Part shown: positions 47,060-58,802 of the stretch, piece by piece
Position numbering within the stretch: position 1 is the first letter of the stretch
Layout of the letters: each line of letters begins with the position of its first letter
Assembly (NCBI RefSeq): GCF_014851395.1
Contig: NW_024041150.1
Location: forward strand, 46,290,356-46,354,355
Source of the DNA: Micropterus salmoides
Lineage: Eukaryota; Chordata; Actinopteri; Centrarchiformes; Centrarchidae
Direction of reading: 5' to 3'
Length of the DNA stretch: 64,000 nt
Position numbers and translations under genes: made by a program
The notes under the pieces: generated by a model
Seen by the model: the letters and a program-made list of their open reading frames with translations, nothing else
What the model was told of the DNA's origin: nothing
Databases searched by the model: none

Positions 47060-47650
47060 TCTGCTGCCGGAGACTGATGACTCATCAGCAGCTCTGCTTC
47101 TGATTGGCTGCTGACTCAGTAATAAACTGAAGGTACCTGAAGAACCAGCAGGGGGCGTCTGAGCTCCTCCTCCCTGCTGCTGTTCTCCAACCAGCTGCTG
47201 CTGCCGGAGACTGATGACTCATCAGCAGCTCTGCTTCTGATTGGCTGCTGACTCAGTTAGAAACTGAAGGTACCTGAAGAACCAGCAGGGGGCGTCTGAG
47301 CTCCTCCTCCCTGCTGCTGTTCTCCAACCAGCTGCTGCTGCCGGAGACTGATGACTCATCAGCAGCTCTGCTTCTGATTGGCTACTGACTCAGTAATAAA
47401 CTGAAGGTACCTGAAGAACCAGCAGGGGGCGTCTGAGCTCCTCCTCTCTGCTGCTGTTCTCCAACCAGCTGCTGCTGCCGGAGACTGATGACTCATCAGC
47501 AGCTCTGCTTCTGATTGGCTACTGACTCAGTAATAAACTGAAGGTACCTGAAGAACCAGCAGGGGGCGTCTGAGCTCCTCCTCTCTGCTGCTGTTCTCCA
47601 ACCAGCTGCTGCTGCCGGAGACTGATGACTCATCAGCGGCTCTGCTTCTG
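47060..47650. repeat. 137-bp tandem repeat, 5 units
   Basis: CCGGAGACTGATGACTCATC recurs at 47,067, 47,204, 47,341, 47,478 and 47,615 (exact 137-bp spacing). Most units carry GATGACTCATC, then GATTGGCTGCTGACTCAG (an inverted CCAAT box joined to an AP-1/MARE-like core) and CAGCTG E-box motifs. The last unit leads directly into the GGGACTTTCC motif. Confidence 0.95.
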
Positions 47651-47681
47651 ATTGGCTGCTGAGTGAACACAAAGTAAAGTT

Positions 47682-47691
47682 GGGACTTTCC
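47682..47691 (+). promoter_or_regulatory. kappaB-type motif GGGACTTTCC
   Basis: Exact match to the classical NF-kappaB site. Equivalent sites are at 57,845 and 60,568 in the paralogous copies. It lies right after a CCAAT-box repeat, so the block looks like a promoter or enhancer. Function inferred. Confidence 0.45.
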
Positions 47692-48667
47692 AAAGTTGTG
47701 CTGAGAGACGCTGTGGATCAGAGTCACGTTACTGAAAACACTTTCACATCAGTGTTTGTGTTGTAGATCAGTCTGAGGCTTTTACTGCTGAGGTCAGGAT
47801 GTTCCACCTCTCTGACTCTCAGCTCTCTGTCCTCAGTTCACTTTTAGTGAAACTCAGTCAGTCAGTCTGACTCAACTGGATCACTTTCACTCAGTGACTT
47901 TCTAAAACCCATCACCACCAAACCTCTGTGTATTTACAGCACATTTTACATTGTTACACAGAAATTTACCTATAAAACTAAAGTAAACATTAAATTACAG
48001 TAAATCAGACTCCCTGCTGCTGCACCTCCATCACAGAAGAAAGAAAATACATAAACTCCTAACGAGGACACCAAGGCCCTGTTTTTATTTGTTGATGACC
48101 TCATTGAGAGACCTGTGCCAGGTGAGGAGAGGGAGGCAGGTGTGAACTCCTCCTTCCTCATGCTTTACTAGAAAACAAACAGTGATTTAGTGCCATGTGG
48201 AAAAGGGTCAGTACACTAGACACACTCTGAGGCAGCCTTCTCTATAAAGAGCTGTGCTACAGACAGAGGGCATTCACAGTATCTGAAACATCTGCAGCAG
48301 CACCTGTTTCATCCTCACAGAGACACAAATCACACAGCTGTGCAATATTTTAATCAAATAAAGACATGCAAGTACAATTAACAGCAGCAGCACAGTCACA
48401 AACACATATTCCTGCTGCCTTCAGTCCTTCATTACTAACAGTCTCACTCCCAGCTCCTTACAAATGGACGCTTTGGGCAACACCCCTTGGCGTCACTTTT
48501 TAACGCCCTGGATAACCTTCAGTTTTTGTACGTGTACAAATCAGCGGTCAAGGTAGAAACAATAAATATACACCGTCCAGTTAACAAGTGTTTCACGTTG
48601 TGAAACACGTTACATTTTGTTAAAACAATTTCTTAGGACACTTTACTTACATGAAGTGACGTGATGT

Positions 48668-48853
48668 GTGACAATGATGACTTTTTGTTTCAGAAGGGAA
48701 ACGAACATTGGTCTCCTGGCTGAAATCCTACTTAATCTGTTTACTGGGTGTTTGCACTGGACATGTCGGCTGTGTTATTATAACACTGACTTCTGCAGCT
48801 GCATTGCAATACTTTTCTATAAGCACTTTCAAGAATGGATCACACTAACCTGA
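48668..48853 (+). other. short Cys-rich frame, copy 1
   Basis: Contains TGCLHWTCRLCYYNTDFCSC. It aligns without gaps to ICRCKYGTCWLCDSNTGLC in copy 2 (58,490-58,705), keeping four Cys positions and the NT pair. May be an exon of a small secreted-type peptide or simply paralogous non-coding DNA; no signal peptide was shown. Confidence 0.2.
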
Positions 48854-49145
48854 TCTGATAAAGGTCACTGTCCCCAGATAATAACGTGAAACTAAACTCA
48901 GGGCCAACAAACCATTTCAACCATTCTGTTGGCACAGTTTCACCATTTGCCAGTTTCCTTATAAACAGGGTTCTGGAAAAGTACCTCTTTTGGTCTTTGT
49001 GTTGTTTTTCTGAGGGAGAGACATCTGCGTCTTTGTTTCAGGTCCACGCTATAGAATCTGGACATTTTCCCTTCGGGGTGTCCTCACTTTTGTTGCCAGC
49101 GGTTTACACATCAATGGCTGTGTGATGTGTTATTATGAGGAGACA

Positions 49146-49584
49146 GCTAATTTACACTGTTATACAAGCTGCACGCTCACTACTTTACACTGTTATACAA
49201 GCTGCACGCTCACTACTTTACACTGTTCTACAATCTGAACGCTCACTACTTTACACTGTTCTACAATCTGAACGCTCACTACTTTACACTGTTATACAAG
49301 CTGAACGCTCACTACTTTACACTGTTCTACAATCTGAACGCTCACTACTTTACACTGTTATACAAGCTGAACGCTCACTACTTTACACTGTTCTACAATC
49401 TGAACGCTCACTACTTTACACTGTTATACAAGCTGCACGCTCACTACTTTACACTGTTATACAAGCTGCACGCTCACTACTTTACACTGTTATACAAGCT
49501 GTAGACTCACTACTTTACACTGTTATACAAGCTGCACGCTCACTACTTTACACTGTTATACAAGCTGTAGACTCACTACTTTAA
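49146..49584. repeat. 33-bp minisatellite, left block
   Basis: Units ACTGTTATACAAGCTGCACG then CTCACTACTTTAC, period 33 bp. Variants include TTCTACAATCTGAACG and GCTGTAGACTC. The open frame (LLYTVIQAARS repeated) arises because 33 is divisible by three. The array continues after LINE copy B at 54,745. Confidence 0.93.
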
Positions 49585-49870
49585 TTCAATTCAATTCAAT
49601 TCAATTTTATTTATATAGCGCCAAATCACAACAACAGTTATCTCACAGCGCTTTTCATAAAGAGCAGGTCTAGACCGTACTCTGTGATGATATTTACAGA
49701 AGCCCAACAGTTCCCACCAAGAGCAAGCACTAGGCGACAGAGGCAAGGAAAAACTTCCTTTTAAGAGGCAGAAACCTCGAGCAGAACCATGGCTCAGGGT
49801 GGGCGGCCATCTGCCTCGACCGGTTGGGGTGAGAGAGAGAGAGAGAGAGAGAAGAGAGAGAGAAGAGAGT

Positions 49871-49918
<48 letters not shown>

Positions 49919-50402
49919 TGTAAGGAGAGAGAGAGGGGAGGGAGGCAGCCTACACAATATACACACAGAGGTACAGACAGCGAAGGTAATGTTGCTATAA
50001 ACTAAATGAAAAATGGTACAGATATTTATAATAGTGTTAATGGTAACCATCGTAATGTAAATGATTATAATAACAATAAGACCAGCGACAACAGTCGTTG
50101 CAGTAGAGGGTGTCGAGCAGGAACACGGGGGCAGCAGGTGACCCGCAGCCACAGATCCAGACTCCACAGCTCCAGAGCCAGAAAACCTGCAGGAAGTGAT
50201 AGGAGAGAGGAGAGACGAGAAAGCACAAGACTACCAGAAAGGGGAGAAGTTGTGTTAGTAACATGCAATAATGGGATGAGGTTGCATACAGAGGGAGAGA
50301 AAGTAGAGGAGAGAGGAGCTCAGTGCATCATGGGAAATCCCCCAGCAGTCTAGGCCTATAGCAGCATAACTAAGGGATGGTTCAGGACTACCTGAGCCAG
50401 CC

Positions 50403-53400
50403 CTAACTATAAGCTTTATCAAAGAGGAAAGTCTTAAGCCTACTCTTAAATGTGGAGATGGTGTCTGCCTCCTGAACCCAAACTGGAACCTGGTTCCACA
50501 GGAGAGGAGCTTGATAGCTGAACGCTCTGGCTCCTAGTCTACTTTTGGAGACTCTAGGAACCACAAGTAACCCTGCATTCTGGGAGCGCAGTGCTCTGGT
50601 GGGGTAGTAAGGTACTATGAGCTCTTTAAGATAAGATGGTGCCTGACCATTAAGAGCTTTGTAGGTAAGAAGAATGATTTTAAATTCTATTCTGGATTTT
50701 ACTGGAAGCCAATGCAAAGAAGCTAAAACAGGAGAAATGTGATCTCTTTTCCTGGTTCCTGTCAGAACACGTGCTGCAGCATTCTGGATCAGCTGAAGAG
50801 TCTTAATGGACTTTTTCGAGCAGCCTGATAATAAGGAATTGCAGTAATCCAGCCTAGAAGTAACAAATGCATGGACTAGTTTTTCTGCATCATTTTTAGA
50901 CAGGATGTTCCTGATTTTCGCAATATTACGTAGGTGAAAAAAGGCGGTCCTTGAAATTTGCTTAATGTGGGACTTAAACGACATGTCCTGATCAAAGATA
51001 ACTCCAAGATTCCTCACAGTGGTGCTGGAGGCCAAGGCGATGCCATCCAGGGAAACTATATCTTTAGATAATGCGTCACGGAGGTGCTTAGGCCCCAGAA
51101 CAATAACTTCAGTTTTATCTGAGTTTAACATAAGAAAATTACAGCTCATCCAGGTTTTAACATCCTGAAGGCACATTTGAAGTTTAGCTAACTGATGAGT
51201 TTCATCTGGCTTGATCGATAGATATAACTGAGTATCATCTGCATAACAATGAAAGCTTATGGAATGTTTCCTGATAATATTGCCTAAAGGAAGCATATAT
51301 AAAGTGAAGAGGATTGGTCCAAGGACAGATCCTTGAGGAACTCCATGAGTAACTTTGGCGTGCATGGAGGACTCATCGTTAACATGTACAAACTGAAATC
51401 GATCTGATAAATAGGACTTAAACCAGCTTAGAGCGGTTCCTTTAATGCCAATGAAATATTCCAGTCTCTGCAATAGGATCTGATGGTCAATGGTATCAAA
51501 TGCAGCACTAAGATCTAATAAAACCAGTACAGAGACAAGTCCTTTGTCTGATGCAATAAGGAGGTCATTAGTAATTTTCACCAGTGCTGTCTCTGTGCTA
51601 TGATGAGCTCTAAATCCTGACTGAAAATCCTCAAATAAACTATTGCTCTGTAGAAAGTCACACAGCTGTTTAGCAACTGCTTTCTCCAGAACCTTAGAGA
51701 GAAATGGAAGGTTAGATATAGGTCTATAGTTTGATAAAACATCTGGATCAAGTTTGGGCTTTTTCAGAAGAGGTTTAATTACAGCTACTTTAAAGTACTG
51801 TGGTACATAGCCTGTTGATAAAGATAGATTGATCATATCTAGTATAGAGGTGCTGACTAAGGGTAAAACATCTTTAAGCAGCCTAGTCGGGATGGGGTCT
51901 AAGAGGCAGGTTGATGGTTTAGATGAAGAAATTATTGAAGTTAGTTGGTAAAGATTGAGGGAAGCAAAACAGTCTAAACATGTATCTGGTTCTACAGCTG
52001 TTTCTAAGGTTCCTGAGTTTAGAGATAAGTCGGTGCCAGTTGAGGGCAGGTCTTGGTGAATTTTGTCTCTAATAGCTAGAATTTTATCATTAAAGAAGCT
52101 CATGAAGTCGTAACTACTGAGAGCTATGGGAATACTTGGCTCAATAGAGCTGTGACTCTCTGTCAGCCTGGCTACAGTGCTGAAAAGAAACCTGGGGTTG
52201 TTCCTATTTTCCTCTATTAATGACGAGTAGTACGCTGCTCTGGCATTACGGAGGGCCTTCCTATAAGTTTTAAGACTATCTTGCCAAATTAAACGAGAAT
52301 TTTCCACTTTGGTGGAACGCCAATTCCTCTCAAGTTTCCGTGATATTTGCTTTAATTTGCGAGTTTCAGTATTATACCATGGAGCTAACCGTCTTTGTTT
52401 TAGTATTTTCTTTTTTAGAGGGGCTACAGAGTCGAGTGTCATTCGCAGCGAGCCAGCAGCACTATCAACAAGATGATCGATTTGGGAGGGACTGAAATTA
52501 GCATAGGAGTCCTCCGTTACTTTGTGACTAGATAATGTATTTAGAGCTGATGGAATCGCATCCTTAAATTTAGCTATAGCACTATCAGACAGACATCTTG
52601 TATAGAAATTTTTGCCCAATGGCGAGTAGTTCAGCAATACAAACTCAAAAGTTATCAAACAGTGGTCGGACAAAGAGGGATTCTGTGGGAACACCACTAA
52701 ATGTTCAATTTCAATACCATACACCAAAACAAGGTCAAGGGTGTGGTTAAAACAGTGAGTCGGTTCATGAACACTCTGAGAGAAGCCGATGGAATCTAAC
52801 AAAGAGATAAACGCAGTACTGAAGCTGTCATTCTCAACATCTACATGAATATTAAAATCCCCTACAATAATAACTTTGTCCGTTTTAAGGACTAAAGTTG
52901 ACAAAAACTCTGCAAATTCAGATAAGAATTCAGAATACGGGCCAGGTGCTCGGTACACTATAACAAAAAGAATTGGTTGCAGTGATTTCCAACTTGGGTG
53001 CGAAAGACTAAGAACAAGACTTTCAAATGAGTTATAGTTTAGTTTAGGTTTAGAGCTGATTAATAGGCTAGAGTCGAAGATAGCTGCAACTCCACCTCCT
53101 CGGCCTGTGCCTCGAGGAATGTGAGTATTAATATGACTGGGAGGGGTGGATTCATTTAGGCTAACATATTCTCCATCACCCAGCCAGGTTTCAGTAAGAC
53201 CAAATAAATCAATATCATAATCTGATATTAGTTCATTTACTAGTACACCTTTAGAAGAGAGAGATCTGATGTTTAAGAGTCCACATTTAACTCTCCTATT
53301 TGTTTGCACTATTGCTCTTGTGGTTTTAATTTTTACAAGGTTTTTATGCACAGCTCCTCTTCTGTTTACCTTTTTAAATAATTTCGATGGTCGGGGGACA

Positions 53401-53411
53401 GACACCGTCAC
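50403..53411 (-). CDS. LINE ORF2: endonuclease and reverse transcriptase (intact)
   Basis: 1002 codons from the first in-frame ATG; the open frame extends further upstream but copy A's start ATG is ACG here. Endonuclease motifs LTETW, GDFNIHVD and SDHCLI, and RT motifs LLDLSAAFDTIDH, GVPQGSVLGPILF and YADDTQ, are all present. It retains EKLVHAFVTSRLDYCNS where copy A is 2 residues short. ORF1 ends at 53,568, about 160 bases before this ATG, so translation may use reinitiation or an upstream non-ATG start. Confidence 0.93.
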   Translation of the reverse strand: MTVSVPRPSKLFKKVNRRGAVHKNLVKIKTTRAIVQTNRRVKCGLLNIRSLSSKGVLVNELISDYDIDLFGLTETWLGDGEYVSLNESTPPSHINTHIPRGTGRGGGVAAIFDSSLLISSKPKLNYNSFESLVLSLSHPSWKSLQPILFVIVYRAPGPYSEFLSEFAEFLSTLVLKTDKVIIVGDFNIHVDVENDSFSTAFISLLDSIGFSQSVHEPTHCFNHTLDLVLVYGIEIEHLVVFPQNPSLSDHCLITFEFVLLNYSPLGKNFYTRCLSDSAIAKFKDAIPSALNTLSSHKVTEDSYANFSPSQIDHLVDSAAGSLRMTLDSVAPLKKKILKQRRLAPWYNTETRKLKQISRKLERNWRSTKVENSRLIWQDSLKTYRKALRNARAAYYSSLIEENRNNPRFLFSTVARLTESHSSIEPSIPIALSSYDFMSFFNDKILAIRDKIHQDLPSTGTDLSLNSGTLETAVEPDTCLDCFASLNLYQLTSIISSSKPSTCLLDPIPTRLLKDVLPLVSTSILDMINLSLSTGYVPQYFKVAVIKPLLKKPKLDPDVLSNYRPISNLPFLSKVLEKAVAKQLCDFLQSNSLFEDFQSGFRAHHSTETALVKITNDLLIASDKGLVSVLVLLDLSAAFDTIDHQILLQRLEYFIGIKGTALSWFKSYLSDRFQFVHVNDESSMHAKVTHGVPQGSVLGPILFTLYMLPLGNIIRKHSISFHCYADDTQLYLSIKPDETHQLAKLQMCLQDVKTWMSCNFLMLNSDKTEVIVLGPKHLRDALSKDIVSLDGIALASSTTVRNLGVIFDQDMSFKSHIKQISRTAFFHLRNIAKIRNILSKNDAEKLVHAFVTSRLDYCNSLLSGCSKKSIKTLQLIQNAAARVLTGTRKRDHISPVLASLHWLPVKSRIEFKIILLTYKALNGQAPSYLKELIVPYYPTRALRSQNAGLLVVPRVSKSRLGARAFSYQAPLLWNQVPVWVQEADTISTFKSRLKTFLFDKAYS

Positions 53412-53567
53412 TATAGGGTTTTCACTAAGTAACTCCTGAAATGGAGGAGCAGAGAAGTGTGTTAGACTGCGACTCTGCGTAGGGTTTTGGGTGGGTAACT
53501 GCTGAAAAAGAAGGGCAGAGAAGTGTGTTAAACTGCGACTCTGCCTCCTGGTCTCAACTCTGGGTTG

Positions 53568-54449
53568 TCATGGATTTGGTCCACTAATAAACTTGGCCAG
53601 ATTTCTAGAAATGAGAGCTGCTCCTTCCCAAGTGGGATGGATGCCGTCTCTCCGGATCAGACCAGGTCTTCCCCAGAAAGTCTGCCAATGATCAACAAAG
53701 CCCACATCGTTTGCTGGACACCACCTCGACAACCAGCGGCGGAATGACGACATGCGGCTATACATGTCATCACTGGTCAGATTTGGCAGGGGTCCAGAGA
53801 AAACTACGGTGTCCGACATTGTTTTTGCATATGTACACACCGACTCAACATTAATCTTAGTGACCTCCGATTGGCGTAACCGGGAGTCATTACCGCCGAC
53901 GTGAATAACAATCTTACTGTATTTACGTTTATCCTTAGCCAGCAGTTTCAAATAAGACTCAATGTCGCCCGCTCTGGCCCCAGGGATGCACTTAACTATG
54001 GCCGCTGGCTTCGCTAAATTCACGTTTCTCAAAATGGAGCTGCCAATGATCAGAGTTGGTTTCTCAGCGGGTGTGTCGCTGAGTGGGGAAAATCTGTTAG
54101 AAACGTGAACAGGTTGATGATGCCCCGTGGACTTTGAATGCTTACTATTCCTCCTTCGGACAGTCACCCAGCCCCCCTTTCCTGGCTGCACAGGAGATGC
54201 CGGAGGACGGCTACCAGAGGCTAACTCAGGCCGTTCCGCACCGACTACCGGGGACTGGCTAGCTACAGTAGCTAAAGACTGATCTACCAGGGTGCGGAGC
54301 CGGACTTCTAACTCACTGAGCCTCGCCTCCATGTCTATAAATAAACTACACTTATTACATGTACCATTACCGCTAAAGGAGGCAGAGGAGTAACTAAACA
54401 TCTGACACACCGAGCAGGAGAAAGTAGGAGAGAGAGAGGGAGAAGCCAT
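53568..54449 (-). CDS. LINE ORF1: esterase-type protein (intact)
   Basis: 293 codons. N-terminus has paired Cys motifs (FSCSVCQMFSYSS, CNKCSLF) that may bind zinc, a short heptad-like MEARLSELEVRLRTLVDQ, and a basic linker VTVRRRNSKHSK. The C-terminal SGNH-hydrolase domain (about 130-290) has LIIGSSILRN (Ser), HVGGNDSRL (Asn) and RRDGIHPTWEG (Asp and His). Such ORF1 esterases are known from CR1/L2 LINEs. The intact frame contrasts with the two frameshifts in copy A. Confidence 0.9.
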   Translation of the reverse strand: MASPSLSPTFSCSVCQMFSYSSASFSGNGTCNKCSLFIDMEARLSELEVRLRTLVDQSLATVASQSPVVGAERPELASGSRPPASPVQPGKGGWVTVRRRNSKHSKSTGHHQPVHVSNRFSPLSDTPAEKPTLIIGSSILRNVNLAKPAAIVKCIPGARAGDIESYLKLLAKDKRKYSKIVIHVGGNDSRLRQSEVTKINVESVCTYAKTMSDTVVFSGPLPNLTSDDMYSRMSSFRRWLSRWCPANDVGFVDHWQTFWGRPGLIRRDGIHPTWEGAALISRNLAKFISGPNP

Positions 54450-54744
54450 CGCTAGCTGCTAAGCTAAAGTCGCTAACGGCTAAGCTAAAGTACTGTAGCG
54501 TCAGTTACCAAAACTTTAGAACAACTATGAGATTGAACAGCAGTCACTAAAAGATGGAAAGAACTGTGAGTGCTTAGGCAAAATTACTGTAAAGAATAAG
54601 TGTTTAGCGAACAGTTGGCCGCTGTAATCTAACAAATGTAACTGTTATTTAGCGAGAGCAGCACAACACGGTACCAACACACAAGCACCGGAAACGGAAA
54701 TGAGTCGACACGCTTACCGCAATACGTCACTACATACAACACTA

Positions 54745-56178
54745 CACTACTACATACAACACTTTTATACAAGCTGCACGCTCAATACTTTACACTTTTA
54801 TACAAGCTGCACGCTCACTACTTTACACTTTTATACAAGCTGCACGCTCACTAATTTACACTGTTATACAATCTGAACGCTCACTACTTTACACTGTTAT
54901 ACAAGCTGCACGCTCACTACTTTACACTGTTATACAAGCTGTAGACTCACTACTTTAAACTTTTATACAAGCTGCACGCTCAATACTTTACACTTTTATA
55001 CAAGCTGCACGCTCACTACTTTACACTGTTATACAAGCTGCACGCTCACTACTTTACACTGTTATACAAGCTGTAGACTCACTACTTTACACTTTTATAC
55101 AAGCTGCACGCTCAATACTTTACACTTTTATACAAGCTGAACGCTCACTACTTTACACTTTTATACAAGCTGTACGCTCACTACTTTACACTGTTATACA
55201 AGCTGCACGCTCACTACTTTACACTGTTATACAAGCTGTAGACTCACTACTTTACACTTTTATACAAGCTGCACGCTCAATACTTTACACTTTTATACAA
55301 GCTGCACGCTCACTACTTTACACTTTTATACAAGCTGCACGCTCACTAATTTACACTGTTATACAAGCTGTACGCTCACTACTTTACACTGTTATACAAG
55401 CTGTACGCTCACTACTTTACACTGTTATAAAAGGTGTACGCTCACTACTTTACACTGTTATACAAGGTGTACGCTCACTACTTTACACTGTTATACAAGC
55501 TGTACGCTCACTACTTTACACTGTTATAAAAGGTTTGCGCTCACTACTTTACACTGTTATACAAGGTGTACGCTCACTACTTTACACTGTTATACAAGGT
55601 GTACGCTCACTACTTTACACTGTTATACACTGTTATACAAGCTGCACGCTCACTACTTTACACTGTTATACAAGCTGTACGCTCACTACTTTACACTGTT
55701 ATAAAAGGTGTACGCTCACTACTTTACACTGTTATACAAGGTGTACGCTCACTACTTTACACTGTTATACAAGCTTCACGCACACTACTTTACACTGTTA
55801 CACAAGCTGCACGCTCACTACTTTACACTGTTACACAAGCTGTACGCTCACTACTTTACACTGTTATACAAGCTGCACGCTCACTACTTTACACTGTTAT
55901 AAAAGGTGTACGCTCACTACTTTACACTGTTATAAAAGGTGTACGCTCACTACTTTACACTGTTATATAAGCTGCACGCTCACTACTTTACACTGTTACA
56001 CAAGCTGCACGCTCACTACTTTAAACTGTTATACAAGCTGCATGCTCACTACTTTACACTGTTATACAAGCTGCACGCTCACTACTTTACACTGTTATAC
56101 GCTCACTACTTTACACTGTTATACAAGCTGTACGCTCACTACTTTACACTGTTATACAAGCTGTAAACTCACAACTTT
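54745..56178. repeat. 33-bp minisatellite, right block
   Basis: Same 33-bp unit as 49,146-49,584, with additional variants (CACTTTTATAC, GCTCAATAC, AAAAGGTGTACG) and a higher-order block of about 165 bp repeated near 54,775-55,320. Several nested frames (YTVIQ..., HCYTSCTLTTL...) are spurious. About 40 units. Confidence 0.93.
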
Positions 56179-57440
56179 ACATTGTAGGAAAGAGTCATTT
56201 CTTCAGTGTTGTCACATGAAAAGATAGAATCAGATATTTACAGACGTGAGGGGTGGACTCACTTTAGTGAGATAGATTGAACTGTTGATTGGAACAGGTG
56301 TATCCACCATCTCCACATTCTGCACGACGGCATCTATCCACTAAGGTGAGATGTGCTCTGTGATGTGTTTCTGACTATCTTTGCCTAACAACGGACTTGT
56401 TGAGACAAGCTGTGTGCATCAGGCTGCAGTCGGTCTTATTGTCTGCTACAGAGTCCCAGGTGTGTGAAGCCAGTCGGGGACATCACCACGTCTGATATGT
56501 CTGGACTTAAAATGAGCTGTTTCACTTCAGATTCAGTTTTCTACTGCTGCGTTTGAAGGAACAGAAACACTATGATTACAAAAGTAACCTCTGTTAAAGC
56601 TAACAGATAGCATTAACTGCTAAGGCCAACTGAGCAGTAGTAGTAGGGTTTTATGTGCCTCTGCATATGTGTGGAAAAACAAGAGCTCTCTTGGTTCACT
56701 GTTGATGTCCTGAACCGTGTTGGAATGACTTTGTTTTCCTGAAACAAAAAGCAGCTATCTTCCTCCTGGCAGGTCCTCTACATGTCCTAACGTCCTCAGC
56801 TGCTTGGACTGGATGTGAACTTGTGTTACAGAATCATCACACGGCTCTTGAACAAGCTTGCGGTGGCTGCTCTGAAAGCAGGAAAGAAGTCCCTCACACA
56901 CTGATTCCTTGGTTTGTGGAGAACAGCTGTGGCTGCTAGAGTCAGATGAACGGTGCGTGGACGGCGTCTGGCTTCACCACCACATGTTGGTAGTCATACA
57001 GTTGCATTTAACAGCAGCAGCACAGAAGAAGGTCACTTATTAGGCTTGTTGGGGAAAACTTTAACCCATCTGGTGAACATGGCAACAACTACAAGACTGT
57101 TTTATCTATCCACACTGTGTTGATTCACTACAAGATCAGGTCTTGACCCAAACCTCTGAGAGATTTTGAGTTGGACTGTAGTTGTTTTGTTCCACAGTCT
57201 CTGGTCAGACAGCTAACTGTCTTCTGGTCAAAGGTCAGGTCTTAAAAGTCCACGAGTACGGCGGACTATAGAGAGCCTCTTTAGTCAGTGATGAATCATG
57301 GGAGAGAGATTTATCTATTTATTGGTAATTAGGATCCTTATCTACAAAACCTCTTTATGGTGTTGGAGTGGAGGGAAAAGGCTTGTGTGCATTGGGAGAG
57401 ACAGATTTACTCAAACTGTGATCACATGTCCCAGGTTTAT
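56179..57440. other. no gene recognised
   Basis: Unique-looking sequence between the minisatellite and duplication copy 2. No coding frame, RNA or repeat that I can support. Confidence 0.5.
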
Positions 57441-57496
57441 CCTGCCTCTCTGCTCCCCTGTCTGACCAGACTTCAGGTTCAGGTCTCGGCTTAAGG

Positions 57497-57815
57497 TCTG
57501 CTGCCGGAGACTGATGACTCATCAGCGGCTCTGCTTCTGATTGGCTGCTGACTCAGTAATAAACTGAAGGTACCTGAAGAACCAGCAGGGGGCGTCTGAG
57601 CTCCTCCTCTCTGCTGCTGTTCTCCAACCAGCTGCTGCTGCCGGAGACTGATGACTCATCAGCAGCTCTGCTCCTGATTGGCTGCTGACTCAGTAATAAA
57701 CTGAAGGTACCTGAAGAACCAGCAGGGGGCGTCTGAGCTCCTCCTCTCTGCTGCTGTTCTCCAACCAGCTGCTGCTGCCGGAGACTGATGACTCATCAGC
57801 AGCTCTGCTTCTGAT
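57497..57815. repeat. 137-bp tandem repeat, 3 units
   Basis: CCGGAGACTGATGACTCATC at 57,504, 57,641 and 57,778. Same CCAAT and AP-1/MARE-like content as the array at 47.1-47.6 kb. Confidence 0.93.
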
Positions 57816-58489
57816 TGGCTGCTCAGTGAACACAAAGTAAAGTTGGGACTTTCCAAAGTTGTGCAGAGAGACGCTGTGGATCAGAGTCACGTTACTGAAA
57901 ACACTTTCACATCAGTGTTTGTGTTGTAGATCAGTCTGAGGCTTTCACTGCTGAGGTCAGGATGTTCCACCTCTCTGACTCTCAGCTCTCTGTCCTCAGT
58001 TCACTTTTAGTGAAACTCAGTCAGTCAGTCTGACTCAACTGGATCACTTTCATTCAGTGACTTTCTTAAACCCATCACCACCAAACCTCTGTGTATTTAC
58101 AGCACATTTTACATGTTGTCAGAACTGTTACTGACATTCAAACCACACTAAACATTAGGTGACTGTAAACTAGAAAAGAAGGAGCAGCTGCTCCTGTACA
58201 GAAGAAGATCAAATGTCTGAATGAAACCTCCAATCCAGTTCTGCAACAAGTCGATCCATGACGACACTGAAAACAGTTTGAACTTGTCTCGGCCTGCTCG
58301 CTCAGGTTCAGAGGATTCACCTGCTTGTCTTGTCCTTTTCTGTGCCTCTCTGTCCACTTTGTGGAGTTGGGACACAATTGGAGACCCTAAGCTGTCAAAA
58401 TCCTCCTTTAGACGGACCACACGAGCGGGGGAAAGTCCCTTTAGATAAAAAAGCTAAATGAATAAATCTAATTTAATTTTGTTGCTTGC

Positions 58490-58705
58490 GTGACTGCTGA
58501 CCATCCAGCGTCTGAAGGAACTTACAAAGTCTCTCTCCTGTGGTCATTAGGCCCTAACACTGTACAAAACACAATTCCTCCGTCTCAAGGCGGCAGCTAC
58601 ACTGTTCAACTACACAGTACCCACTCAGCCAAAGGGTTAATCTGCCGCTGTAAATACGGGACGTGTTGGCTGTGTGACAGTAACACTGGCCTCTGCAGGC
58701 AGTGA
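58490..58705 (+). other. short Cys-rich frame, copy 2
   Basis: A 71-codon frame ending ICRCKYGTCWLCDSNTGLC then RQ and stop. Five Cys lie within 17 residues. Paralogous to 48,668-48,853 with gapless alignment across the Cys-rich stretch. No family recognised; coding status open. Confidence 0.22.
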
Positions 58706-58802
58706 TATCGCTGCCTAAGTCTTGTAAAACACCAAGAACTGACCTCAGATGACCCATATCACATGATGTCTGTGTGTAACACATCTACAAGTACTTAAGC
58801 AA

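Larger units (their letters stand above)
47000..49004. repeat. segmental duplication, copy 1
   Basis: About 2 kb in the same orientation as 57,441-59,440, starting CCTGCCTCTCTGCTCCCC and ending CAGGGTTCTGGAAAAGTA / TTTGTGTTG. Contains five 137-bp repeats, a kappaB motif and a short Cys-rich frame. Copy 2 has three repeats and a SINE insertion. Confidence 0.85.
49585..54729 (-). mobile_element. CR1/L2-clade LINE, copy B, apparently full length
   Basis: Minus-strand LINE from the TGACGTATTGCGG 5' end (54,729) to an AATTG pentamer tail at 49,585-49,605, preceded by the fish-typical 3'UTR block read on plus as TTTATTTATATAGCGCC. A (GA)n tract lies at about 49,830-49,917 in the 3'UTR. The same 33-bp minisatellite flanks it on both sides, so it inserted into that array. 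Both ORFs are open, so it may be a recently active copy. No clear target-site duplication, as is usual for this clade. Confidence 0.92.

Noticed and set aside
47682..48300. Calling the kappaB/CCAAT region the promoter of an MHC or other named immune gene
   Set aside because: The motifs fit an inducible promoter but no MHC or cytokine coding sequence follows in the window.
49135..56227. Frames LLYTVIQAARS / HCYTSCTLTTL in the 33-bp array
   Set aside because: Same cause: period divisible by three, several frames open at once, no gene features.
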